DNA of 64,000 nt from Lewinellaceae bacterium (GTDB lineage Bacteria; Bacteroidota; Bacteroidia; Chitinophagales; Saprospiraceae), in contig JACJXX010000001.1 of the NCBI GenBank assembly GCA_020636435.1, positions 1,815,001 to 1,879,000 on the forward strand, read 5' to 3'. Made by a program: the position numbers and the translations under genes. Shown piece after piece: positions 18,459 through 27,596 of this stretch (position 1 is its first letter; every line of letters starts with the position of its first letter). Under the pieces are notes generated by a model. That model was not told the DNA's origin. It saw nothing but the letters and a program-made list of their open reading frames with translations, and searched no databases.

Positions 18459-18519
18459 GTCATAAACGACTGATTTTCAGGATTGCTTTGAACCTCGAAC
18501 CCAGAACTTTGAACACTCC
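18459..18519. repeat. Right half of the interrupted GTTCA-family repeat
   Basis: Contains GTCATAAACGACTGATTTTC and ends with GAACTTTGAACACTCCC. The same endings occur at 39241-39257 and, with AGTCCC, at 7754-7770. It is separated from its left half by the IS66 insertion. Confidence 0.65.
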
Positions 18520-18611
18520 CATCGGTGCAGCTTCATCCCCTGGTGTTTTGCAATGTCTTGTCCTGATACACTGATGAGGGTGCTCCGGAAACTATTGATG
18601 GCGAAGAATAT

Positions 18612-18736
18612 TTTGTCCACCCCCTAAATCCTCCCGAAACGAGTTCGGGACAGGCTCCGCCAGCGGGGGACATTTCCTCCGATTCAGGGGTGTGTTTTCC
18701 CCCGCTGGCGGGGTGTCAGGGGGTGGAGTCCAAATA
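18612..18736. repeat. Nested palindrome of about 125 bp
   Basis: The outer arms are GTCCACCCCCT and AGGGGGTGGAGTCC. The inner arms are CCGCCAGCGGGGGA and TTCCCCCGCTGGCGGGG. It could fold as a two-part hairpin. There is no coding potential. Just upstream (18573-18589) is the motif GAGGGTGCTCCGGAAAC, which recurs at about 53522 and 63832. Confidence 0.7.
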
Positions 18737-18788
18737 AAATTTCCCATTATTGGGCACCGGAGTTCCAAACTAGACTTTCCACAGAGCC

Positions 18789-18925
18789 TCACTGATACAC
18801 TGACACACTGATACACTGATACACTGACACACTGACACACTGACACACTGACACACTGACACACCGACACACTGACACACCAATACACTGACACACCGAC
18901 ACACCGGCACACTGACACACCAATC
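18789..18925. repeat. Octamer tandem array (CACTGACA/CACTGATA)
   Basis: About 16 copies of the same 8-bp unit found at 4374-4495. It ends 9 bp from the stop codon of the leftward RNase H gene. Together with the palindrome at 18612 it fills the 480-bp gap after the IS66 element. Confidence 0.9.
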
Positions 18926-18933
18926 CGCCACCC

Positions 18934-19572
18934 CTACTTCCTCCCAAAATCCGCCGGAATCTCCCCCCACCGTTCCGTCTCCCACTTCAGGATGGGATTA
19001 TCCCAGGTATTATTTTTGAGCCAGGTTTCTGCTCTGGCAATAAGCGTGTGGAGCAATTCTGTTTTGGCATTGCGCACCAGTTGGGTTTTGGCCTTTTTGC
19101 GTTTCACCCAGCCCATGGCGATTCTGGAATCCGTATAAATAGGCGTGTTTTTGCCCTGCTGTTTCAACAGCGCCAGGGCGTGGACGATGGCAAGGAATTC
19201 TCCGATGTTGTTGGTGCCCAGGCTGAATTTTTTGTGAAAAATCTGAGCTTTGTTGCGCGTATCGACACCCTGGTATTCCATAACGCCCGGGTTGCCGCTG
19301 CAGGCGGCGTCTACGCTGATGCTGTCCCAGACGATATCTTTGCGGGCCTCCCCGGAGACGGCTGGTTTGGCTTTTGCCTTGCCGGGGCTTCCCGGCGCGA
19401 TGTGGTCTCCGAAGCTGCCGCGGAAGGCCTCCACCGCTTCTTCCTTAGATGAGAACGACTTGTATTTGGCGCCAGGATAGCCTTGTATCTGGAGCTTGCA
19501 GTCCGTCCAGTTATCGTAAACGCCGGGGTTGTTGCCTTCCCAGACGACATAGTATTTTTGCTTCTTAGCCAT
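18934..19572 (-). CDS. Ribonuclease HI with N-terminal viroplasmin domain
   Basis: The 212-residue protein starts with an RNA/DNA-hybrid binding (caulimovirus viroplasmin) domain, residues 4-48: YYVVWEGNNPGVYDNW followed by VKGY-like and FSSKEEAVEAF segments. The RNase H catalytic domain (about 75-212) has Asp in ISVDAACSGNPG, Glu in NNIGEFLAI and Asp in IYTDSRIA. It degrades RNA in RNA-DNA hybrids. It diverges from tatD across 150 bp. Confidence 0.92.
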   Translation of the reverse strand: MAKKQKYYVVWEGNNPGVYDNWTDCKLQIQGYPGAKYKSFSSKEEAVEAFRGSFGDHIAPGSPGKAKAKPAVSGEARKDIVWDSISVDAACSGNPGVMEYQGVDTRNKAQIFHKKFSLGTNNIGEFLAIVHALALLKQQGKNTPIYTDSRIAMGWVKRKKAKTQLVRNAKTELLHTLIARAETWLKNNTWDNPILKWETERWGEIPADFGRK

Positions 19573-19723
19573 TTTCCCAGTGTTGATGGTTTTCCTTCAA
19601 AGAGGCCGGAAGTTAGGCAATCTGCAACAGTATTGGCAGCTCAGCCGACGATTTTTCTAAAATGAGCATACACCAAAAGCGTTTGAAATATAATCCATAC
19701 CTTTACGGAAAAGACAAACAGCA

Positions 19724-20527
19724 ATGCGCCTGATCGATACGCATACCCACATCTACCTGGAACAATTCGACGACGACCGCGAAGAGATGATGCAGCGTGC
19801 GCTGGAAAGTGGCGTGGAACAGTGTTTCCTTCCCAACATAGACAGTTCTTCGATCACGCGGATGCTGGATTTGGAAGAGGCCTACCCGGGGCGGTGTTTC
19901 GCCATGATGGGCCTGCATCCCTGTTCGGTGAAGGAAAATTTCGAGGAAGAGCTCGCCGTTGTCCGCGACTGGCTGGACGAGCGGCCTTTTTGCGCCGTCG
20001 GAGAGATCGGCATCGACCTGCACTGGGACAAAACCTTCCTGGAGCAACAAAAGGAGGCGTTCCTGCTGCAAACAGAATGGGCTAAGGAACTGGGCTTGCC
20101 TATCGTTATTCACTCCCGCGAAGCCACGGATATCCTCATCGAACTGGTGGAAGAGGCGAAAGACGAGCGCCTTCGGGGCGTTTTCCATTGTTTTTCCGGA
20201 ACCGAAGAGCAGGCCCGGCGCATTACCGCGCTGGGGTTTTACCTCGGCATCGGCGGCGTATTGACCTTCAAGAACGCCGGGCTGGACAAAGTGATGGAAA
20301 CAACAGGCCTGGAGCACCTGGTGCTCGAAACCGACTCCCCCTATCTGGCGCCGGTTCCCTACCGCGGCAAGCGCAACGAAAGCGCTTATGTACGCCTGGT
20401 GGCGGAGAAACTGGCAGCTATTCAGGGGGTTTCGTTCCGGGAAGTCGCTGAGGCCACGACAAAAAATGCGGAACAATTATTTCCAATTGCGGTCCCGGCA
20501 AACAGCGAATCGGCGGGAAAACAGTGA
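19724..20527 (+). CDS. TatD-family metal-dependent deoxyribonuclease
   Basis: The 267-residue TIM-barrel hydrolase starts with the first metal motif DTHTH (residues 4-8). Other ligands are in GEIGIDLHWD (about 93), VIHSREA (about 127), FHCFSG (about 153) and the final Asp in ETDSPYLAPVPYRGKRN (about 203). Length is typical. TatD proteins act as 3'-5' exonucleases in DNA repair or degradation. It precedes tRNA-Ser by about 185 bp that hold nothing clear. Confidence 0.9.
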   Translation: MRLIDTHTHIYLEQFDDDREEMMQRALESGVEQCFLPNIDSSSITRMLDLEEAYPGRCFAMMGLHPCSVKENFEEELAVVRDWLDERPFCAVGEIGIDLHWDKTFLEQQKEAFLLQTEWAKELGLPIVIHSREATDILIELVEEAKDERLRGVFHCFSGTEEQARRITALGFYLGIGGVLTFKNAGLDKVMETTGLEHLVLETDSPYLAPVPYRGKRNESAYVRLVAEKLAAIQGVSFREVAEATTKNAEQLFPIAVPANSESAGKQ

Positions 20528-20712
20528 GGGGCAGCAATAATATATTGCCAGTTGCCGGCCTTACGGCGGTTCAAAATTTTGATATGTTCTATCTTTTTGC
20601 AATTTTTGTGTTGTTCTGCATTGGCAAAAAGTTCTTAATAACTATATTTGCTCGGGGCGAGCGATTTCGAAAGGTTTTCAATTTGGCTCGTTCCATGTAT
20701 TTGCCATAAGTC

Positions 20713-20800
20713 GGAGAGGTGCTCGAGTGGTTTAAGAGGCACGCCTGGAAAGCGTGTATACCCCAAAAGGGTATCGAGGGTTCGAATCCCTCTCTCTCCG
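20713..20800 (+). tRNA. tRNA-Ser (anticodon GGA)
   Basis: An 88-nt cloverleaf. The acceptor is GGAGAGG paired with TCTCTCC (one G-U) plus discriminator G. The anticodon arm CACGC-CTGGAAA-GCGTG gives GGA. A long serine-type variable arm TACCCCAAAAGGGTA is present, and the T arm is GAGGG-TTCGAAT-CCCTC. CCA is not encoded. Confidence 0.96.
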
Positions 20801-20858
20801 CTAAACCAACTTAGTTTTAAACAAAACTTTCAAAAACAATCGTAAAACCGTATTGACT

Positions 20859-21692
20859 ATGCGAAAATTAATAGCACTGCTGCTGGTATTCGGCTTGGCA
20901 GTATACTCCGGCAATTTCGTATATGCGCAGGATGCAAGTGGTGACCAGGAAGGTACCGAACAAATGGACGCCACGGCGGATGAACAGGCTGCTCCCGCTG
21001 AACAGCCCGAGCCCGAGCCCGCTCCCGCCGCTGAAGAAGCTGCTGATGAGCCGCAAAGCGGCTATCAGGTACTGAAAAAGTACTTCATCGACGGCGACTG
21101 GCGCTTTATGAGCTTCGTACTGATCTGTTTGATCCTCGGCCTTGCATTCTGCATTGAGCGTATCATTACGCTCAACATCGCAACGACGAACACGGACAAG
21201 CTGCTGTCCCGCATTGACGAACAACTCAAATCCGGCAACGTCCAGGGCGCTATGGAGGTCTGCAAGTCCACCCAGGGCCCAACCGCCAGCATTCTGTACG
21301 AAGGATTGAAAAATGCCGACGACGGCCCCGAAGCAGTAGAAAAAGCTATTGTTTCGTACGGCAGCGTACAAATGGGCCTTTTGGAAAAAGGCCTGGTATG
21401 GATTTCTCTCTTCATCGCCATTGCCCCCATGCTCGGCTTCATGGGTACGGTAATTGGCATGATCCAGGCCTTTGACCGTATCGAAGCGGTTGGCGACCTT
21501 TCGCCCTCGGTTGTGGCCGGCGGTATCAAGGTAGCCCTGCTCACCACGGTATTCGGCCTTGTTGTGGCCATTATCCTGCAGATTTTCTACAACTACATCG
21601 TCAGCAAGATCGACGGGATCGTCAACAAGATGGAAGACGCTTCTATCGCTTTGGTTGACATCATGGCCGCCAATAACATTTTTAAGAAATAA
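20859..21692 (+). CDS. exbB: MotA/TolQ/ExbB proton channel family protein
   Basis: The 277-residue protein has a signal-like N-terminus ending near YAQ (about 25) and an acidic Ala-Pro-Glu-rich periplasmic stretch (about 26-70). Three membrane helices lie at about 85-105, 180-205 and 225-250, the last two in the conserved ExbB core (GLLEKGL, MLGFMGTVIGMIQAF, GGIKVALLTTVFGL). It forms the proton channel that, with ExbD, energises TonB or gliding machinery. ATG 20859 is preferred over TTG 20853. First gene of a four-gene operon (20859-23359). Confidence 0.92.
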   Translation: MRKLIALLLVFGLAVYSGNFVYAQDASGDQEGTEQMDATADEQAAPAEQPEPEPAPAAEEAADEPQSGYQVLKKYFIDGDWRFMSFVLICLILGLAFCIERIITLNIATTNTDKLLSRIDEQLKSGNVQGAMEVCKSTQGPTASILYEGLKNADDGPEAVEKAIVSYGSVQMGLLEKGLVWISLFIAIAPMLGFMGTVIGMIQAFDRIEAVGDLSPSVVAGGIKVALLTTVFGLVVAIILQIFYNYIVSKIDGIVNKMEDASIALVDIMAANNIFKK

Positions 21693-21709
21693 GAGAAATC
21701 AACACCGTT

Positions 21710-22195
21710 ATGTATAAATTCTTAACCAAAAACGGTCAGGCGCTGGCCTTCGGGTTAGGTGTATTGATTACCGTTATCTTCCTAGGGACGGTGCTCTCCG
21801 GTGTCGGCGAGTTCTCCGCCATGGCGGAAGAACAACAGGATCAAACGACCATTTTCAACTTCGGCCTGACCGGAGCGATCTTCCTGGCGGTTATTGCTGC
21901 CCTTTCTATGCTGGGCTTTGGCTTGCTCCAGATTGCCAGCGATTTTAAAGGTTCTCTGAAAGGGATCATTGGCTTCGGCTTCCTGTTGGCTGTCTTTTTC
22001 GTCACCTACTCCATGGCATCCGGCGAAGCTACGCCCTACATTCAGGGGGCCATCAATAAATTTGAAGCGGGCGGCGCCGTCTTTACGTCGAACAACCTCA
22101 AATTTATCAGTGGTGGCATCTCCACTGCTGTTGTATTGGTGGTCATAGCTGCCATTGCATTCATTTTCGCTGAGATTCGTAACTTGTTCAAATAA
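21710..22195 (+). CDS. Membrane protein of the ExbB-ExbD operon, unknown function
   Basis: The 161-residue protein has about four hydrophobic helices (residues 12-30, 50-75, 85-105 and 135-155). I recognise no catalytic motif. It lies 17 bp after exbB and 9 bp before the first exbD, a position seen in Bacteroidota ExbBD/gliding-type operons, so it probably belongs to the same inner-membrane motor complex. Confidence 0.75.
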   Translation: MYKFLTKNGQALAFGLGVLITVIFLGTVLSGVGEFSAMAEEQQDQTTIFNFGLTGAIFLAVIAALSMLGFGLLQIASDFKGSLKGIIGFGFLLAVFFVTYSMASGEATPYIQGAINKFEAGGAVFTSNNLKFISGGISTAVVLVVIAAIAFIFAEIRNLFK

Positions 22196-22204
22196 AGAAG
22201 GTAT

Positions 22205-22759
22205 ATGGCAAAGAAGAGCGCTAGAGACAGGATGTCCGCTGAGATCAATGCAGGCTCAATGGCCGACATTGCCTTCCTGCTGCTGATCTTCTTCCTGGTT
22301 ACAACTACCATCGCAGAAGATAAAGGCATTACTGTGAAACTGCCTCCCTGGTCGGAAGAGGAGCCGGACATTACGAGGCTGAAAACCCGAAATGTTTTCT
22401 CGGTTCTTGTAAATGCCCAGGATCAACTCCTCGTTCGGGGGCAGATTATGGACGTCAACCGTTTGCGCGAAGAAGCCAAACTCTTCATCGCAAACCCGTA
22501 CAACCGTCCCGATATGGCTGAAAAGCCTACCAAGGCCATCATTTCACTGAAAAATGACCGGGGTACCAGCTACAAAGCTTATCTGGAGGTATACAACGAG
22601 CTGAAAGCTGCTTACAACGAACTTTGGGATGAGATGAGCTTGCGCAAATATGGCGTTCCCTACAGCGAGGATATGCCCTTCGCTTACAAGAAGACCATCC
22701 GCGACGAAATCCCATTCGTACTTTCGGAAGCTGAACCAACAGCCTTCGGTGAAGAATAA
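22205..22759 (+). CDS. exbD: ExbD/TolR family biopolymer transport protein (first copy)
   Basis: A 184-residue protein with a short basic cytoplasmic start (KKSARDRMSAEINAGS) and one membrane helix at about 18-38. The proton-relay aspartate is in the conserved SMADIAFLLLIFFLVTTT segment. A periplasmic domain follows. Working with ExbB, it converts proton motive force into mechanical work. It is longer than classical ExbD because of a C-terminal extension of about 40 residues. Confidence 0.9.
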   Translation: MAKKSARDRMSAEINAGSMADIAFLLLIFFLVTTTIAEDKGITVKLPPWSEEEPDITRLKTRNVFSVLVNAQDQLLVRGQIMDVNRLREEAKLFIANPYNRPDMAEKPTKAIISLKNDRGTSYKAYLEVYNELKAAYNELWDEMSLRKYGVPYSEDMPFAYKKTIRDEIPFVLSEAEPTAFGEE

Positions 22760-22882
22760 ATGGTAATGCCCTGGCGATGCCGTCAGGGCACATATCCTTG
22801 CCTTCCGGGCGAGGCCAGTCGAGAACTACCGCTTATTCCTTCAACGAACGCTCCTCCCGGGAGGAGATAAAAATGAATCATC

Positions 22883-23359
22883 ATGTCTAAATTCACTAAA
22901 AAAAGAGGAAAGACTTCCCCTGCTGTGTCCACTGCTTCGCTTCCGGATATCGTCTTCATGCTCTTGTTCTTCTTTATGGTGGTAACCGTTCTGAGGGATG
23001 CCGAGCTAAAGGTAAAGGTGACCACGCCTTACGCCACGGAACTGACCAAGCTGGAAGAGAAATCCCTGGTAAACTACCTCTACATCGGCCGGCCGCTTGT
23101 GAAATACCAGGCGCTGTACGGCACAAAGCCGCGTATGCAACTGGGAGATAAGTTTGCCGAAATCCGGGATATTCCACTCTTTCTAGAAAGGCACAAGGTC
23201 AAGGTGCCGGAATCCCGCCACGGGCAGATCACTTCTTCTCTGCGGGTCGACGGCGAAGTGACGATGGGCATCGTTCAGGATGTCAAGACCCAGCTCCGGA
23301 AATCCGGCCAGTTGAAAGTCAACTACTCTGCTAAGAAAGACCCTAACAAAAGCAAGTAA
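22883..23359 (+). CDS. exbD: ExbD/TolR family biopolymer transport protein (second copy)
   Basis: The 158-residue protein starts basic (KFTKKRGKTSPAVS) and has a single helix at about 18-38 with the channel aspartate in SLPDIVFMLLFFFMVV. The periplasmic part is short. Two exbD genes after one exbB are common in Bacteroidota. The 120-bp gap from the first copy contains an inverted repeat around GAGGAGATAA but no gene. Confidence 0.9.
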   Translation: MSKFTKKRGKTSPAVSTASLPDIVFMLLFFFMVVTVLRDAELKVKVTTPYATELTKLEEKSLVNYLYIGRPLVKYQALYGTKPRMQLGDKFAEIRDIPLFLERHKVKVPESRHGQITSSLRVDGEVTMGIVQDVKTQLRKSGQLKVNYSAKKDPNKSK

Positions 23360-23400
23360 GCTGTTTCTTGCTTGTTTATACCTCTACTTTTGCAAGAGGG

Positions 23401-23436
23401 AAAGTGACACTTATAAACAAGTGTCACTTTTTTTTT
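23401..23436. terminator. Strong intrinsic terminator between convergent genes
   Basis: A perfect stem AAAGTGACACTT / AAGTGTCACTTT with a 6-nt loop ATAAAC is followed by a run of nine T. It ends the exbB-exbD operon. It overlaps the stop codon of the convergent DUF4293 gene at 23435 by a base or two, so it could also serve that gene from the other side. Confidence 0.9.
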
Positions 23437-23875
23437 ACCGCAGGCGGTCCATCGAACGGACCAGCTTTTCATCTTTGCTGATGAATCGGTAAGCCAGAAG
23501 GGCCAGGATCATGGCCGCAACGGGCAGGTAGGCGCCGATGCCGTCGTTGATGGCTTTCTCTCCCACGTCATTGCTGTTCTGCATAAAAAAGATAACGCCA
23601 AAGACTACGCCTATGAGGTTGGCGATAAAGGCAAAGATGCTCATCCTCATCTGCAGCGTGCGGTTGCGAAAGAGGAAAATACCGGCGATGGCCAGTGCCC
23701 CCGCCACTGCAAAAAGCACCATCAGAGCAATTTGGTCCTGAACGTTATAAGCCCCGTCCGAAAATAGCGTAGAGCCCGCCACCGCCTGGGGAGTCGTAGC
23801 AAACGGAACGCCGAACAACGCGAGCGAAGCCGCTCCGGCCAGCAGTAAAAAGATCGACTGAATGCGCTGTAGCAT
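23435..23875 (-). CDS. DUF4293 family membrane protein
   Basis: A 146-residue protein with four hydrophobic helices: about 5-25, 48-68, 78-97 and 113-132. It has the family start MLQRIQSIFLLLAG. DUF4293 proteins are restricted to Bacteroidota and have no known function. A leftward TAAATTTG box lies about 30 bp upstream of its start. It diverges from the FAD oxidoreductase. Confidence 0.85.
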   Translation of the reverse strand: MLQRIQSIFLLLAGAASLALFGVPFATTPQAVAGSTLFSDGAYNVQDQIALMVLFAVAGALAIAGIFLFRNRTLQMRMSIFAFIANLIGVVFGVIFFMQNSNDVGEKAINDGIGAYLPVAAMILALLAYRFISKDEKLVRSMDRLR

Positions 23876-23942
23876 ATCTTTGTTTTTAATTCTGTAATGT
23901 GAGCTGCAAATTTAGAAAATTTAGCCACAAAACTACCGAGCC

Positions 23943-25103
23943 TTGCCAAACCAACCACTAACCTACCAGCTAAGCTACTGGGAACGGGAAAGCTTTTTCC
24001 GGGACATCGACTTTGCCGTCATCGGCAGCGGCATCGTAGGCCTGAGCGCCGCCCTGCGTATCCGCGAGCTGGCCCCCGGCGCCAGGGTCGCCGTCCTGGA
24101 GCGCGGCCCGCTGCCGATCGGGGCCAGCACCCGCAATGCCGGCTTCGCCTGCTTCGGAAGCGTTTCCGAGCTGCTGGAAGATATGGACAAGCAGGGCGAA
24201 GAGGCCGTTTGGGCGCTGGTGGAACGGCGGTGGCTGGGCCTGCAACGGCTCCGGCAACGCCTGGGCGACCAGCGCATCCGGTACGAAAGCTGGGGCGGCT
24301 TCGAGCTGTTCCGCCCGGAAGAGAAAGAACTGGCCGCCCGCTGCGCCGAGGCCATCCCCCGATTCAACCGGCAGGCGCGCTCCATTACCGGCCTGCCGGA
24401 AACCTACCAAATGGCCAACCAACGGATCGGCGAATTTGGCTTTAGCGGCGTAACACAACTCATCTGGAATACCGGCGAAGGGCAGATACACACCGGAGAA
24501 ATGGCCAAAGCGCTGCAGGAAAAAGCCCTGGATGCCGGCATCGCCATCTTCAACGGCCTGCCCGCAGAAAAACTGGAGGAATTGCCCGCCGGAGTGGAGA
24601 TACATACCGGCCTCGGCTGGAGCTTCCGCGCCGGCAGCGCCCTCATCGCCACCAACGGCTTCGCCCGGCAGCTCCTGCCCGAACTTTCCGTCCGGCCCGC
24701 CCGCAACCAGGTGCTGATTACCCCTCCCCTGCCCCGCCTGCGTTTCAAAGGCTGCTTCCACTACGACCGCGGCTATTTTTATTTCCGCAACATCGACAAC
24801 CGGATTCTGCTCGGCGGCGGCCGCAACCTGGACGTGCAGGGGGAAACGACCGATGAATTTGGCACAACGCCCCTTATCCGCGAAGCGCTGCTGCAACTGC
24901 TGCGGGAGGTGATCCTGCCCGGCCAGGAGGCAACAGTAGACAGCTGGTGGAGCGGCATCCTCGGCGTAGGGAGTCAAAAGGCCCCCATCATCCAAAAGGT
25001 GTCGCCGCACGTAGTGGCGGCCGTGCGCCTCGGAGGCATGGGCGTGGCCATCGGCACGCTGGTGGGGGAAGAAGGGGCGGAAGTGGTGGTGGGGAAGGTG
25101 TAA
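23943..25103 (+). CDS. FAD-dependent oxidoreductase of the DAO (glycine/D-amino acid oxidase) family
   Basis: The 386-residue protein has an FAD-binding dinucleotide fold at its start (GSGIVGLSAALRIREL, about 28-43). The Glu of the second strand is in VLERG, and a DAO-type substrate domain follows. The C-terminal GGMGVAIGTLVGEE segment closes the FAD site. Substrate is unknown; family members oxidise amines or amino acids. The start is TTG at 23943, as the next in-frame Met is beyond the FAD motif. The gene is unusually G+C rich, which produces a long antisense frame that I discount. Confidence 0.85.
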   Translation: MPNQPLTYQLSYWERESFFRDIDFAVIGSGIVGLSAALRIRELAPGARVAVLERGPLPIGASTRNAGFACFGSVSELLEDMDKQGEEAVWALVERRWLGLQRLRQRLGDQRIRYESWGGFELFRPEEKELAARCAEAIPRFNRQARSITGLPETYQMANQRIGEFGFSGVTQLIWNTGEGQIHTGEMAKALQEKALDAGIAIFNGLPAEKLEELPAGVEIHTGLGWSFRAGSALIATNGFARQLLPELSVRPARNQVLITPPLPRLRFKGCFHYDRGYFYFRNIDNRILLGGGRNLDVQGETTDEFGTTPLIREALLQLLREVILPGQEATVDSWWSGILGVGSQKAPIIQKVSPHVVAAVRLGGMGVAIGTLVGEEGAEVVVGKV

Positions 25104-25209
25104 ACGTGTAAAAGGCTCTTGTGACGTTAAAAAACGGTTAATCCCCCTAACAAAAGCCCAGGGAGGCCGTTTTATTGCCAGGAAAATGAGATGTTTGCAA
25201 CCGAAAGAA

Positions 25210-27519
25210 ATGAACGAATTGTATCGACATATTACCCGGCTGGCCTTCCTGCTGCTGCTTTTGCTGCCGGGCGGCGTATTGTCTGCCCAGGTGGGAAGCA
25301 AGCCGAGGCTGAGGCCGGCGCCTACCCAGCAGGATACCCTGAAAAAGAATAAGGTTGACGTAGACCACGCCGATGTTTTCGAATACATCCAGAGAAAAGA
25401 CACCGTCCTGCAGAAACTGAACGGCAATGTGGAACTGAGGCAGGACAGCATTTACATGTACTGCGATACGGCCGTCATCAAAAACAACACCCACGTCACC
25501 GCCACCGGCAACGTGATCATACAGCAGGGAGACTCCACCAGCACTTTCGCCGATTCGGCCATGTACGACGGCATCCTTCGGATGGCAGAGTTGTACGGCG
25601 ACGTGATCCTGGTCAACGGCGAGCAAAAGCTGTTTACCGACCGGCTCACCTACGACCTGGCCCAAAAGCTGGCTACCTATTCCAATGGCGCCACGCTTAC
25701 CCTCGACTCTACCCAGTTGACCAGCAAGCGGGGTTACTACTACGTCCGGGAAAAGCAAATTTACTTCAAGGATAGCGTCATCGTGGTGAACCCGGAATTC
25801 CACCTGCGCTCCGATACCCTGGGATTCAATACCGAATCGAAGGTGGTCTCCTTCCTCGGCCCGACCCTCATCAGCACGGACAGCAGCCGGATTTATACCG
25901 AGGATGGATATTACGATACCGAAAACAACCTCGCCGCCTTCACTCAGAATGCCCAGTACCGAAAGGGCGAGCAGATGGCCACGGCCGACACCATACGCTA
26001 CGACGGAAAGCGCAGCCTCTACAGCCTGGAGGGCAATGCTGTTTTCGAAGAAGGCGAACGGCGCGCCACCGCCAACCTCATCCGCTACGATGAGGCCAAC
26101 GACAAAACCTTCCTATCGGGCAATGCCCGCTACCGGGACGAAAAGCAGGACATCGTCGCCGACGAAATCACCTACGATGCCAAGCGGGAGACCTATTCTA
26201 CCCGCGGCCGGTCGGTGATCAGCGACCCGCCACAGATTCTAACCGCCGACCAGGTGGATTACATTGAAGAGAAAGGGCTGGGCATCGCTCAGGGCAACGT
26301 CATCTGGCGTGACACCGCCGCTAAACTGACCATCGTCTGCGAACTGGCGGAATACGACCGCAAAACGGACTACCTCAAGGCCAGCGGCGGGCGCGGCGGG
26401 CGGCCGTTGCTCATTACTATCATTGAAGGCGATTCGCTATTCATGGCCTCCGATACCCTGATGGCCATCCGGGAAAGCCCGGCGCCCGCCCGGAAAGATG
26501 CCGCAGTGGCCGGCCGGGATTCGATGGCCGTTCAGCAATATCCTCTACCTGTTCGTGAAGATACCCTGGCTGCCTCCGGAGATTCGCTGGCGATTCGGGA
26601 AGGCCCGGTAGCGGCCGGCCTGGATTCGGTGGCCACCCAGCAATATCCCCTATCGGTTCGGGAAGATTCCCTAACTGTCGCCGGAGATTCAGCGGCGATT
26701 GGGGAAGGCCGGGTGGCAGCCAGACAGGATTCGATAGCGGTTCCAGCGGATTCAGTGGCCGTTCGGGTGGATCCTACAGCTGTTCAGGAGGCACCTAAGG
26801 CCGGCGATCCACCGCGCCAGTTGTTGGCCTACTACGACGTCCGCATCTACAAGAGCGACATGCAGGCCGTTTGCGACTCTTTGTCCTATAAAGCCAGCGA
26901 CTCCACCTTTTATTTCTTCCCGCTGCGGCAAAAGCCGATCGTCTGGTCGGATACCTCGCAGTTTACCGCCGATACGGTGATGATGGTGCTGGCCGATGAC
27001 AAGATCGACAAGATCTTCATGCGCAACAACGGGTTCATCATCAATTCGCCGGATGAATTGTTCTTCAACCAGGTTAAAGGGAAGAACGTCACCGCCTTTT
27101 TTGAAGAAAATGAACTGCGCCGCATGGCGGTGGTGGGCAACGCCGAGTCGGTCTACTACGCCCGGGACGACAAAGACGGCTACGTCGGCGTGAACAAGAC
27201 AATATGCAGCGAGATGCTGCTCTACTTTGGAGACAACCAGGTGGATAAGATCAAATTCTTCACCGAGCCCAAAGCCGAGATGAAGCCCATGCAGCAGGCC
27301 GACCACAATGCGCTGAAGATGCCCGGCTTCTTCTGGGAAAAAGAGCGCCGCCCCATGAGCCTGGCCGACCTGTTCGACCCCGCTAAGGCGCCGCTGTCCC
27401 CGAAGGCGCCACCTAAGGCTCCGCCGGCTAAAGAACAGGCAGCGCCTGCGGCTGAAGAGGTGACGCCACCTGTTTTGGTGCCGGAAAGCCTGGAGCAGGT
27501 TGGGGAAAAAGGGAAATAA
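25210..27519 (+). CDS. OstA/LptA-like protein with internal repeat region
   Basis: A large exported protein (769 residues from this start) with signal peptide MNELYRHITRLAFLLLLLL and a cleavage site near SAQ. Repeated OstA-like beta segments follow (patterns such as NVELRQDSIYMYCDTA and GNARYRDEKQDIVADEI). These resemble LptA, the periplasmic bridge that carries lipopolysaccharide to the outer membrane. An odd low-complexity insertion of about 120 residues lies near residues 415-535, with repeats of the type DSLAIREGPVAA and QQYPLPVRED. The upstream in-frame ATG at 25186 is possible, but 25210 gives a cleaner signal peptide and a GAAAGAA ribosome-binding region. Confidence 0.8.
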   Translation: MNELYRHITRLAFLLLLLLPGGVLSAQVGSKPRLRPAPTQQDTLKKNKVDVDHADVFEYIQRKDTVLQKLNGNVELRQDSIYMYCDTAVIKNNTHVTATGNVIIQQGDSTSTFADSAMYDGILRMAELYGDVILVNGEQKLFTDRLTYDLAQKLATYSNGATLTLDSTQLTSKRGYYYVREKQIYFKDSVIVVNPEFHLRSDTLGFNTESKVVSFLGPTLISTDSSRIYTEDGYYDTENNLAAFTQNAQYRKGEQMATADTIRYDGKRSLYSLEGNAVFEEGERRATANLIRYDEANDKTFLSGNARYRDEKQDIVADEITYDAKRETYSTRGRSVISDPPQILTADQVDYIEEKGLGIAQGNVIWRDTAAKLTIVCELAEYDRKTDYLKASGGRGGRPLLITIIEGDSLFMASDTLMAIRESPAPARKDAAVAGRDSMAVQQYPLPVREDTLAASGDSLAIREGPVAAGLDSVATQQYPLSVREDSLTVAGDSAAIGEGRVAARQDSIAVPADSVAVRVDPTAVQEAPKAGDPPRQLLAYYDVRIYKSDMQAVCDSLSYKASDSTFYFFPLRQKPIVWSDTSQFTADTVMMVLADDKIDKIFMRNNGFIINSPDELFFNQVKGKNVTAFFEENELRRMAVVGNAESVYYARDDKDGYVGVNKTICSEMLLYFGDNQVDKIKFFTEPKAEMKPMQQADHNALKMPGFFWEKERRPMSLADLFDPAKAPLSPKAPPKAPPAKEQAAPAAEEVTPPVLVPESLEQVGEKGK

Positions 27520-27596
27520 GTAGTCGGACAGAATTCTAAGTTAACAAAGTAGTATTAAACGGCGATAGAACTGGTGCTTTAGAAACGAAATATGCT

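Noticed and set aside
23970..25451. 493-codon minus-strand frame opposite the FAD oxidoreductase
   Set aside because: The plus-strand product has a full FAD fold. The antisense frame overlaps two real genes and shows no domain.
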